Shown: one piece after another, positions 1 to 9,447 of the stretch
How positions within the stretch are numbered: the first letter of the stretch is position 1
Layout of the letters: each line of letters starts with the position of its first letter
Origin: Straminergon stramineum
Lineage: Eukaryota > Streptophyta > Bryopsida > Hypnales > Calliergonaceae
Assembly (NCBI GenBank): GCA_963920665.1
Contig: OY987267.1
Coordinates: 15,624,001 to 15,688,000 of the forward strand
Direction: 5' to 3'
Length of the DNA stretch: 64,000 nucleotides
The notes under the pieces: model-generated
Databases searched by the model: none
What the model was told of the DNA's origin: nothing
Seen by the model: only the letters and a program-made list of their open reading frames with translations
Made by a program: the position numbers and the translations under genes

Positions 1-32
1 TAATAATTTTCTAAGTTTAAAGTACTCCCCCA

Positions 33-80
33 AAAATCATGAAAATGCAATAAAATCGATAGGTGTTTCTTGCAATCAAC
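33..80 (+). repeat. 3' tail of a dispersed 0.5-kb repeat
   Basis: These bases match the last part of the longer repeat copies at 12666-13167 and 29999-30502, sharing the ending GGTGTTTCTTGCAATCA. Only the tail is inside or preserved in the window here. I do not know the family. Confidence 0.5.
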
Positions 81-675
81 CTAGAATCAAATTTTAGACC
101 CATAGCCACCCACCTTCGAGCAAGCAACGACAACCACAACTTTGACCCTAACCATCTATAGATTTGCCTTCTTCCCTTCTACAAGTCCTTTGCTCCCACT
201 CCAATCCTCTACCTCCAAGGGATCTAAAACCACCATGAAGGGTTGTGGCAAAATTAGGCAATCTTTCGATCCAATTTCAATCCTCATTAGGTTGTTTCTA
301 GGCCTAAACCTAAGTGGTAGATTTTGAAAGCTATTTGCTTTTGATATAGCTACATTATTCCTCTAACAACAAACATTAGTTACAATTCTACCAAGTATTT
401 GAAAAATCCATTCTTTTGAATGACAATTTAGAACATTTTGCTACTACTATAGTAAGGTAACTACAATAGAACTTCTAATAAGCAAGGGAGCTAGGACTAG
501 TTTGACACATTACATTGGAGAGGTTATTACAATTAGGGAGGGTCATTACATGAATAAAATTCACAATCATTGCATTAATATGATCACATGGATTTTTCAA
601 ATTGTATTGTGCAAAGAAAGAACATTAGACACATTGCATACACCATAAAAAAAAATACATTTTAGATGACGAGCC
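81..675. other. AT-rich intergenic DNA, nothing recognised
   Basis: I see no coding potential, RNA gene or bounded repeat. A 61-codon open frame at 142-327 has no family resemblance. Confidence 0.6.
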
Positions 676-1604
676 TTAACCCCTAAAGTTCTTTGACTAT
701 GTTTTCACCAAAAATGTTCCGAAATTGCCATTTTTAGCACAAGTACCAAATTTAAGAAAAAAAACATTTTTGAACACATGTAACCATAGGATTTTGTAGT
801 AAGTTGTTTTGAAAAGATGTGGAAAAAATTTCAGAAATTTCCACTGTGTGGATTGCAAAATATTAACATTTGAAGTGACAAAAATCAATTTTTTTGCCTT
901 GCGAAAAATCGGGTAGCAGTACTTCAAAAGGTGACATTTGTAAGAAAAATGTCCAAAATGGTGGTGCATCTTTGGATTCGTTCTTCAAGGCAAGTTGGCT
1001 ATGTTCTTGAAAATTTTTGAATCATTTGGAATTGTACAACATATAGGAAAAAAATAGTAAGTAGAAAGAAGTAGAGAATAATTCAAAATATTAAATTATT
1101 AAAATTTTAATTGTGGAATTGAAAAATGCCACTCCCAATGTTTGTAATGCTATAATAAAGAATCTACATCCTATGATTTTATTTTTTTCTAAAAATATTC
1201 AAAATTGAGTTAAATAAAGGACTTCAAAGTTAATATTAGAGTAGAGATTCCATAACTACTCGCAAACTAAATTCCTCATAACTTTCATCTCATTGATCAA
1301 AATGGCTGATTCAAAGCTTTTCCCATATATAAATATACAAAATCAATTTCAAATTTTTATTATTGAAAAAAGTGATTTTTTCAGATTTGCCAGAACTGCC
1401 CGAGTTGAGAAACAAACAACATTTTGCATCGTAACTTTTCACTTGTATACTCAAATGAAATGAAATTTAGCATGCATGGAAGATACTCCTCGTCAACACC
1501 TTGTAAAAAAAAATTCAGCCTAAATAAGTCAAATCTCCACTCACATGTACCTACCCCCAAAAGTTATGTTGCCCAAAACACAAGACCAATCCTTTAAGGG
1601 TTAA
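676..1604 (-). mobile_element. TTAA-flanked non-autonomous element, copy A
   Basis: The element begins TTAA-CCCCTAAAG and ends CCTTTAAGGG-TTAA, about 929 bp in all. Its body aligns with the copy at 42443-43384 in the same orientation and, reverse-complemented, with the copies at 3699, 8517 and 21518. One shared segment contains GAAAGTTATGA downstream of AGCTTTGATTCA-like sequence. It has no transposase reading frame. TTAA flanks with CCC...GGG ends are known for piggyBac elements, and TTAA duplication is also reported for Sola3. The superfamily is therefore an inference. Confidence 0.75.
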
Positions 1605-1608
1605 TTTA

Positions 1609-1740
1609 TTGGAACAAATTTTAGGTAATGTTTAATGCAACAATCCCATGTTTTTATGTTAATATTGATGCTACATTGACAATTTTTTGACATAAAAACA
1701 TGGGTTTGTTGCATTGGACATCACCTAAAATTCGTTCCAA
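1609..1740. repeat. Foldback with 54-bp arms
   Basis: Arms 1609-1662 and 1687-1740 are reverse complements at 48 of 54 positions, separated by a 24-nt loop. Both arms carry the segment AATGCAACAA and the segment CCCATGTTTTTATGT. It starts five bases after the end of TTAA copy A. The size would suit a small MITE or a hairpin RNA precursor. Nothing in the sequence shows transcription. Confidence 0.8.
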
Positions 1741-3138
1741 AAAATGAAGGCTCATCACCTAAAATGCGGGTTTCTTACAATGACATACATTACAAACAAA
1801 AGAACATAGACCGGCTCTAATACAATACAACGTACATGGTCTCATTTTTAATTTGTTTTGTAGTTGAATGGTTGTAATTTATTATTGTTGCATGGTTGTT
1901 ACTATCCACTCAAAAGACAAAAGACAAAGCACTTCCTACTCAATTAATTACCCCCCCCCCTCCCCCCAAAAATTAGTAGCCATTGATCATTTTTGAAAAA
2001 AAAATAAAAACACCCCCTTTCCTACCATTGATCTTGATACCGTACATATACCATATGGATAAGGATACGGAAAATAGATATGGATATGGAAAACAGATAC
2101 AGATACAAATTATCCTATATCAATTGTCAGATGACTTTGTTTTCAAAAATACAAGACTGAGGCGGGGGGGACTTTTTTTCCCACAAGGGAGGGGGCCTGT
2201 GCAATTAAAATTGAATCCAATTTTAATTGCCTCAGACAACCTTCCTCACTATCCACTCAAAAGACAACCACTTACTTACTTACTACATTATGTATGCAAT
2301 GCAACTCAGGTATTCATGTTAAATAAAAAAGGTTTATAAATTCCAAAAGCGAGGCTTATTAGAAGTTATAATGTCCACCTAAATTCACATGAAAAAGCTT
2401 TGTAGCATAACCAATATGCTCTAAAAAATGAACAACATTTTTTGCACATTGGCGAAAGACTATGAATCAAAATGCAAGTGGTTTTTTAATTTTTAGATTA
2501 ATTGTGAATTAATTATAAATTTTTGAAGATGCAAAGTGTAGGATGCTAAATGGGTCATGCAAGTGATGCCAAAATGCCTTTGATGGGTATGAAGAAATGA
2601 CACTAGTAGTACCAAAATATGTCATAGAGAAGAAGTTAAAACAACAATTAGTGGACCTCAAATTGACCACTAGTAACGTTGCCACCTCTATAGTACTATA
2701 GATAGATTTCACACTATTCAAAATGGCCCCCAACTCCATCTTACATAACATTCAATAGCCTTCAAAGAGGCTATCTTTTCCTCTCCTGAATCCTCATCTA
2801 CGAAATTCATCCACATGCCAAGAGCATTGAAGTAAGCTTAAGTACAAGGATACCCATAGTAGCAATACATGGCAAACAAATCAAAAAATAAATTTAAGAT
2901 GGTGTCCTCAAAACCCAAAATATCCTTTGAATCAAATACAAATGTCATTTAACCATATGTCATCAAGAAAAAAAATTGTTGGCCAAATGTAGGGATTGCT
3001 TCATTGACATTTGTGGAAATGAAGGGTAGAAATGTCATTTTTATATAGAAACCCATTGTCCATTATGAATCTTCAAAAGATATGGGGTAATTTGAAGATG
3101 GCAACTTGACTGCTCATTGTTAAAATGTAAGAATTACA
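1741..3138. other. Intergenic DNA with a C tract and a small palindrome
   Basis: A C-rich tract (ten Cs, one T, six Cs) lies at 1951-1967. A perfect 13-bp inverted repeat with a 4-nt loop lies at 2201-2230. A short direct repeat (ACTATCCACTCAAAAGACAA) occurs near 1903 and 2249. No gene is recognised. Confidence 0.6.
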
Positions 3139-3513
3139 TTTGAAGTAAAATTTTAGACCTCATTTAGGCATAATAGAATAACTCTTTTCAAAAAGCTTTA
3201 AATTGAAGGTTAAATTAACTTTAAATTAAAGGGTTGTTAAATCAATCAAAATTTCATCTCCAAAAATTTGTTTGTAGCCTCCAATACAATTCTATGAACC
3301 AAATTCAAAGAGGATGTTTAAAAATGGCCAAAAAAATGCCCCTTCCAACCCCTCTATGAAATTTGTCCATCACTTTTGATTGGAGGCTCTATATCTCATA
3401 TAAATTTTTGGAGATGAAATTGAACTCGATTTCCCAATTTTTTTTAGTTCAAAATATTTTGAAAAAAAATTATTCTACTATGCCTAAATGAAGTTTGAAA
3501 TTCTACTTCAAAA
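3139..3513. repeat. Long diverged foldback element
   Basis: The two ends are inverted copies of each other over roughly 150 bp with clear divergence. Shared blocks include CATTTAGGCATA near both termini and TTTCATCTCCAAAAATTT further in, the latter at about 3254-3271 and inverted at about 3401-3418. No reading frame is present. It is probably an old MITE, and I could not identify a target-site duplication. Confidence 0.65.
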
Positions 3514-3698
3514 AAGAAAAATCTACATTATGAAAATATTGTTCATAAAAACAAAGGAAGGTTAAATTGATTAGCACACATAGCATTGCTTGAAAAACGT
3601 TGATTGATATTAAATTGATATTGTCTTTGTTGGTAGAGAGCATTGCAAATGCCCTAAAGGCATTTGAATCACCCTCGAGCACTAAAGTCCCTACAAGC

Positions 3699-4653
3699 TT
3701 AACCCCTAAGGACCAAGTGTTTGCTCAACATACATAAGAAATCTTGGGTAGGTTCCTACAAAGTCATTTTTGGTTGGATGTTCATGAAATTTAGATACAA
3801 TGTATGTATCTCTTTGGTGATAAACTAATTTTTTTTTCTGATTGTCTGTATAAATCAAAAGTTATATTGCCCCAATTGTTTGGGGTGGCTTAGGCAGTTT
3901 AGAAACCTTTGGAGAATCTTTTTCAAAAAAGCTCATCAACTTTTGTAATTTGGCATGTATATAACTAATAAAATATGGCATACAATTGTCCAAAAAAACA
4001 TTTAGTCTTCAAATCACATTCTAAGAGGAGTCAAACTTTATTAGCTATGTTGAGGCAGTTTCAAGAAAAAACATTTTCTTCAAACTTCAAGTCCTGTAAT
4101 TTTGCAATTTGTGAAGTCAAAATTCATCAAATGTTTTCCACATATTCTAAATTTTTGTCTCAACCTTTCCATGGTTTGGATTTACATTCAAAAATTTCCA
4201 CATTGCACAAGAAATCATCAAAGAATGACTAGTGTATTGCCAACACACTTAACCTCCTTGCATTGCAAGATGATTTAGTGTAAGCTAGGCATCTCGGATG
4301 CTTCTAAACATTTTCAAGAGTGGACCTGACATCTTATACTTATGAATAGTCAAAACCCTCATCTTGATGTTGCGCTACAATTTTATTCCAAGAGGGCCCA
4401 GAGTCTGATGACCCTGTTTCGCAGGAATGAAAGAAGTTGTTTTTTTCTGATTTCAAATGTCATAATCTTTCAACCCGCAAGGTCAAATGGTCTGAAATTT
4501 ATTCCACTCTTTGGTAAAGTATTTTACTTCAGTTCTGAATAGTTCGCAGTTTCAAAAAGAAGTTTCAATTTGAATTTTTTGAATAACATACCAGAATACC
4601 ACAGTTTTTTATAATGTCTCCCTGGAAAAAAAACTCAGTCCTTTAAGGATTAA
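3699..4653 (+). mobile_element. TTAA element copy B, inserted in sHSP unit U1
   Basis: It begins TTAA-CCCCTAAGGACC and ends CCTTTAAGGA-TTAA. The left flank (ending AGTCCCTACAAGC) and right flank (starting CATACAG) are joined around a single TTAA in sister unit U3 at 23462-23465 and, with a small deletion after it, in U2 at 16847-16850. So U2 and U3 preserve the unoccupied site. The body matches copies C and D and has no transposase frame. Confidence 0.85.
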
Positions 4654-4997
4654 CATACAGCGGCATGGAACATCGAGATTTCATCAACAATTACACGAAA
4701 TTAGAGAATCTCTTGTTTATTACTCTGACACGCAAAAAACGCCCATGTACAAGCAGAATCGACAGGCTCCTCCTCGAGAACAATTCGCTACGCACTGTTG
4801 ATATATCCGATGCTACAGAGGAATACGACTTCCGCCTGCTGAGATTAGGGATTCACTGAAAAAAACAAGAGAAACTGCTACGAACGTCAAGAGGGCCCGC
4901 GGAACCACAAATTGGAAATTAGATTTCCAATTCCAAAGTTTTGAAAATTCGCAGACCGATCCAGACAACAGGTCCCCATAAGGCATTGCTTCACCGA

Positions 4998-5510
4998 TCA
5001 CTCGGCAGCTCCCTGAGAGGGGTTCTTCTCAATGGCCACCTGCTGACCATCATGGCCACCGATCGCAATGCTGCGCGCCTTGATCACCTTCTTCTCCTCT
5101 TTCGGAACCACCACCGTCAGCACTCCGTTCTCCACATTCGCCGTGATGTGATCCAGATTCGCATTCTCAGGGAGACGGAACTTGCGCATGAATTGGCCGC
5201 TGCTCCGCTCCACGCGATGCCAAGTATCCGTCTTCTGCACCGCCTCCTTCTTGCGCTGCCCGCTGATGCTCAGCGTCCTACCGTCCTCCAGCTGCACTTG
5301 CACTTCCTCCTTCTTCAACCCTGGCAGGTCGGCCTTGAACACGTGCTCTGTGGGCGTCTCCTTCCAGTCCACATTGGTGCTCGCCACTGCGCGCGAGTCG
5401 CGAGCGAACGAGCCGGCCGGCGTGTTTTCGAACACGGACACCACCAGATCAAGCGGGTCTGGGGCGTCCCAGAAGTTGTTCCTGCGGCCGAGAATCGACG
5501 AGAGTGCCAT
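4998..5510 (-). CDS. Class I small heat-shock protein, copy 1
   Basis: The 170-aa product is an ATP-independent holdase chaperone of the cytosolic class I HSP20 family, which binds unfolding proteins during heat stress and forms oligomers. The N-terminal arm (1-46) starts MALSSILGRRNNFWDAPDP. The alpha-crystallin domain (about 47-140) carries the consensus P-X14-GVL exactly (Pro114, Gly129-Val130-Leu131). The C-terminal tail has the I-X-I anchor (Ile148, Ile150). There is no transit peptide, signal peptide, KDEL or peroxisomal ending. It has no intron, as is usual for class I genes. It differs from copy 3 at residue 90 (Ala instead of Glu). Two heat-shock elements and a TATA box lie upstream. 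The long antisense frames over it are shadows of its GC-rich codons. Confidence 0.95.
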   Translation of the reverse strand: MALSSILGRRNNFWDAPDPLDLVVSVFENTPAGSFARDSRAVASTNVDWKETPTEHVFKADLPGLKKEEVQVQLEDGRTLSISGQRKKEAVQKTDTWHRVERSSGQFMRKFRLPENANLDHITANVENGVLTVVVPKEEKKVIKARSIAIGGHDGQQVAIEKNPSQGAAE

Positions 5511-5725
5511 TGTGAATTACTGAAACGGGTCGAATGCACACGGAGAGCCCAATTCAGCCGAGCAATGGACACTACAAGTGACTTGAATGCTTCCAACTAC
5601 TTCTCAAAGATTGAACGATTCTTTGCAAAAGGAAACTTATCACAGATAAGATCACGAAGTATGCTTGCAATTACAAGTAATGAGAACTCTGCTATTGTGT
5701 TGCGATGGAATTGGATCCCATGTCA

Positions 5726-5735
5726 TTTTTTTATA
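5726..5735 (-). promoter_or_regulatory. TATA box of sHSP copy 1
   Basis: The minus strand reads TATAAAAAAA here, about 29 bp downstream of the proximal heat-shock element and about 215 bp upstream of the start codon. The corresponding position is weaker in copy 3 (TATTAAAA, about 24547-24557) and lost in copy 2 (about 17921-17935). Confidence 0.7.
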
Positions 5736-5764
5736 TCGGATGGACGCCATGTAGGCAGTTGCTG

Positions 5765-5777
5765 GAAGCATCGAGAA
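5765..5777 (-). promoter_or_regulatory. Proximal heat-shock element, copy 1
   Basis: GAAgcATCgaGAA fits the three-unit heat-shock element GAAnnTTCnnGAA with one mismatch. It lies immediately upstream of the TATA box, the usual place in plant sHSP promoters. It is conserved in the other two copies at 17960-17972 and 24586-24598. Confidence 0.7.
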
Positions 5778-5856
5778 TGTGAAGTCTGTCGAACCTCCGG
5801 CGACTACTGGTCAGTGTTCTCCGACCTTCTGGACGTACGATGAGAGACAGCCTCTC

Positions 5857-5945
5857 GAAGCTTCGCCGACCATCGGTCCGTGTCTTCGACCTTCTGGAGA
5901 ATGCTTTCTGTCCGGCGGTCAGTACGGAAGCAGAAGCTTGGAGAA
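5857..5945 (-). promoter_or_regulatory. Distal heat-shock elements, copy 1
   Basis: A perfect two-unit element GAAgcTTC lies at 5857-5864 and is specific to this copy. A three-unit element GAAgcTTGgaGAA with one mismatch lies at 5933-5945. The second is conserved in copies 2 and 3. Confidence 0.55.
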
Positions 5946-6780
5946 GGGCCTGGAACTCTGCCCAAATGAGTGAAGGGGAAACAGTGGAAGATTGTAGACG
6001 TGTCAAATTTTTGATTTGAAGTCTAGTTCTTAATTTTATGTCAAATTAGTTTCTAAGTGGGAATGCAATTAGTTTATCAATCTATTTTCATTAGTATGAG
6101 GCAAATCAAGATAATTAGTAATGTACAGTCAAATAGGACAAATAGATTGTAAGTGACCCAAATAGGCCGATTTGAAAAAGGTTAATGTGTATAGTGACTT
6201 TTCAAGTTGAATGGTCACCCTTGGTCACTAGGAATGTAGGGAAGTTTGAGTCATCCTTTTTTTCTCTCTTAGTTGGAGCATAGACGAATTTCTATCGGTA
6301 TATTTTTATATCTATGAACTCCTTCAACTTTTGCAATATTATTTGCATTTCAATTTGACTTGTACAATAGTAGTGTGTGCTTGTATCTCATGGATATATG
6401 TGAGTAGGGTGGGGTGGGGGCCAAGGGTGGCAAAATAGTTGTGATGTTTGTGGTGATCTTATTGGTAAAGTTAAGCATGTAGAGCAATTTGAGTAATTTA
6501 GCATCGAAAGCTCTAAAGTTGGGACATATTGATTATTATGTGCAATCATGTTGTTGGATTCAAATAATAAGTTCTAAATGAGAGAGATAGGAGAATTGTG
6601 TATGTGACAATTGAAACAACAAGTAGCTTATTACAATGATTCCCCAAAGTAGTAGGCCACCATATAAATTGCTCTCATAAATTGAGAAAATGGAATTACG
6701 AGGTGAAATTTGGACATGTTATATGAAAAGGTTCTACCTTCATGTGTAATTTCACTTCGAATGAACTATATATAGGGCCA

Positions 6781-7760
6781 CTTCACACTACAACAGAAGG
6801 TCGAGAGTCCATCAATTTCAACCAATTACATTTTAGAACTAAAGATTTCGGCCTCACGCCCCTTCACACAAGGAGACACAATCCAAAGTCTGTTGCTTTA
6901 TTAGTTGCTTAGATGGCAACCCAATGCTTACATGGGGATAGACTCTCAATCAAAGTTTGGGTCTCCGTGTTTAGCCGATCCAAACTATGATCGAGAGTCC
7001 ATTGAATTAAAAAAATTAAAAAACTAACAAGATCTCAAATGGTAATTGGACTATTTTGCAATGGTAGGTAGATCACTCCTACCTTTTTTCTTTTTTCTTT
7101 TTTTGTTTTTTTCTAACTTCCTATTCTAAGCACTATTCACATGCATTGATTCAAGTTTCAAGAAATAATACTAGCAATGTGACATTTTTAAGTTACGGAT
7201 TCTAATATCCCAAGATTACCAATTGGTGGAATTAAGCCTTGTAATTTACTCTAAAGACATTTTAACCATGATTCGTATGAAAATGCTCAGTTCCTTTTCT
7301 ATTCCCAATTTTTTTCACTATTTATTCCTTTTAGAAGGGATTTGATAGTGGATACTAATTTTATTAACTTACTTTTTCTTTTCTTCTTTTTTTTCTTTTT
7401 TAGATCTGAATTCTGGGAATTATTCCTAGATTTTTCATATATTCTACTGCTGATTTTCAACAGAATCTAACACTTCTATACTTCTAAGAAAGTATATTAT
7501 GTTATATTGTATTACAAACAAAAATCTTTTCATAAAAGGATTACCTTTTTGAAATCGGTTATATTGATGCCCTGAACATTAATAAATAAGCTATCTGTAT
7601 ACTGACACAACGAGTGCTTTACTGTTCATCCTTAGTACTCATACATAACTTAAAGCTTAACTACCAGATGGCAGCTCTTGGTAATGATACTAATTAAAAA
7701 TATTTTGATGGCGGTTTTGGAGCTTGTGCCTTAACTCAGCTAAAATAATGAAGCTCTAGA
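6781..7760. other. Intergenic DNA, nothing recognised
   Basis: The segment is AT-rich with pyrimidine tracts around 7080-7120 and 7370-7400. I see no gene or bounded repeat. Confidence 0.6.
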
Positions 7761-7824
7761 GGTTGGTAACCAGCTACGTAATCACACTGAGAAAATCAGA
7801 TGTGCTTACACACCAACTGAGCCA
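7761..7824 (-). repeat. Possible tRNA-derived (SINE-like) fragment
   Basis: On the minus strand TGGCTCAGTTGG (7813-7824) fits the RNA polymerase III A box. GGTTACCAACC (7761-7771), 41 nt downstream, is a degraded B box. A cloverleaf cannot be completed, so this is not a working tRNA. A chance match is possible. Confidence 0.3.
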
Positions 7825-7830
7825 TCCCAG

Positions 7831-8516
7831 AACTATTCTTTTTGCAACTCACGATAATTGGAGCAGTTGCAGATGTGTTAGATCGGGATTGAGGTGCAAA
7901 CTCTGCCCATGCTCTAAGAACTGTTCTTAGAGTGTACCAAGAATTGTCCCTGTAGGAATGAAAAATGGCCCATTGAAGTATTGGTGCCAATTTGGGATTC
8001 TCATTGCACAGTTTTAGGAATGGTTGGGGATTGAGTTTGATTAGGAAGTTGACAAAATTTCAGTGTACATAATGTGGAGTTATGAGTGGTGGGAGACTTT
8101 GTGTCATCATAGACAATTAAATGCACCATGTTGTTGCAGTTTAAGGTTAGCACACCTTCATTTTTGGACTCCATTTGTACCATTAAAGGACAAGTGTTTG
8201 ACATTTTATGGCAGTACTTATGGACTCAAAAAGCACCCTACTACTGTGATCTTTAGAAAATCGTATTTAATACAGTTTAACTCTGAAAATTACAAATCAA
8301 ATTGTGATGGATGTGTCTTCCTCTCTACTTTCTCTGAAAATTTGTTAGAAAATGCTTTGATCAGCATAGAAGGCATCCTCAGCCAGAATGCTCTTAAATG
8401 GGTAGTTTTTGTACCTCCTACCTTAGATTGTGCTTATCAAGTTTGGATTAGCTTTGAGGTTTCTAAAATGGTGCTTGGCTCTCAAAACAACGGCCAACAG
8501 GTGGCATACAAGTCTC
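7831..8516. other. Intergenic DNA, unassigned open frame
   Basis: A 154-codon plus-strand open frame spans 8063-8527 and runs into the start of TTAA copy C. Its translation is rich in Cys and aromatic residues with no recognisable motif. I do not call it a gene. Confidence 0.5.
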
Positions 8517-9447
8517 TTAACCCCTAAAGGACCATTGTCCCCTCAAGGGACAAAATGGATTTCGGGCAGGTTCCTATGACCTCAATTTTTAGTTAAAATT
8601 TCTGAAACTTTTTCATAAGATAGAAAAACTGATTAGCTTCATGGGAATATATTTTTTATTTTAATTGGTGCCCTGGAGCAAAAGTTATGCCATCTTAAAC
8701 ATAATTTTCATGTCACCGGGCAGAAAAATAAATCCACAAAAAATTGAAATTTAATTTTTTAATTTTTTTTGCTTCTAGATTATATTTTTTTCTACATGTG
8801 AAGCTTTGATTCATTCCATTTGGATTAGTAATGTGAAAGTTATGAATGATATTGGTTTTTGGGCAATATGAGCATCTTCTTGAAAAAATAACTTATAGGA
8901 TTCATTTCTGAATGCAATTTTCACAATTTTTCAAAAACAATTGTTTGACAAAGTTAAGTTTGTTTACTAGAACAATCTCACCATTGGGATTATTGAGTTT
9001 CAATCCCATCTTAGAGCTATTAATGATTTAGTTTTTCATGTAATCTTGGACCTACTTCTACTTAACAATTTTTTAGAGAATGAAAATCAAGAGTTTTTCT
9101 TTTGAAATTTTTTTCCTAGAATATCAACTCAATTCTTCAACACAATTTTTTTTTAATTCACAGTCCATAGTGCAAAAAATTTGAACAAAAGGTGGTCAAA
9201 GTCATCTGAAATTGCAAGCCAGTGTTCAAAAAAACTTCTTTTTCCAACTTTGAATGCTAATATCTCTCAATCTGTGCGGTCAAAATTCATGAAATTTCTA
9301 GCACATGGTTTGAGACAAGTAAAATACAAGATCTTACGGTTAGATTTTTTTAAAGTATTTTTTTTGGATTTTATAGGTGAATGCAGCAGAAATGGCAGTT
9401 TTGAGTGGTTTTTGACAGAAAAATGGCCTTGGTCCTTCAGGGGTTAA
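8517..9447 (+). mobile_element. TTAA element copy C
   Basis: This is the cleanest copy at 931 bp. It begins TTAA-CCCCTAAAGGACCA and ends GGTCCTTCAGGGG-TTAA, giving terminal inverted repeats of about 13 bp with one mismatch. The sub-terminal phrase GGGACAAAATGGATTT recurs in copy D and in the fragment at 46120. It has no transposase. Confidence 0.85.

Larger units (their letters stand above)
3660..6780. repeat. sHSP duplication unit U1
   Basis: This segment is homologous to parts of U2 (about 16800-18914) and U3 (about 23410-24803). Homology begins just left of the TTAA at 3699, is interrupted by element copy B (3699-4653), and resumes through the sHSP gene and its promoter. It continues into non-coding DNA up to about 6780, where U1 and U2 part company. 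U1 lies 7 kb from U2, whereas U2 and U3 are contiguous. Confidence 0.8.

Noticed and set aside
4941..5843. Long plus-strand open frames (300, 248 and 201 codons) antisense to each sHSP gene
   Set aside because: They mirror the GC-rich codons of the sHSP genes, have Leu/His/Arg-rich translations without domain features, and are conserved only because the opposite strand is.
8063..8527. 154-codon open frame as a gene
   Set aside because: No recognisable family, no splice or promoter context, and its end runs into the TTAA element copy C.
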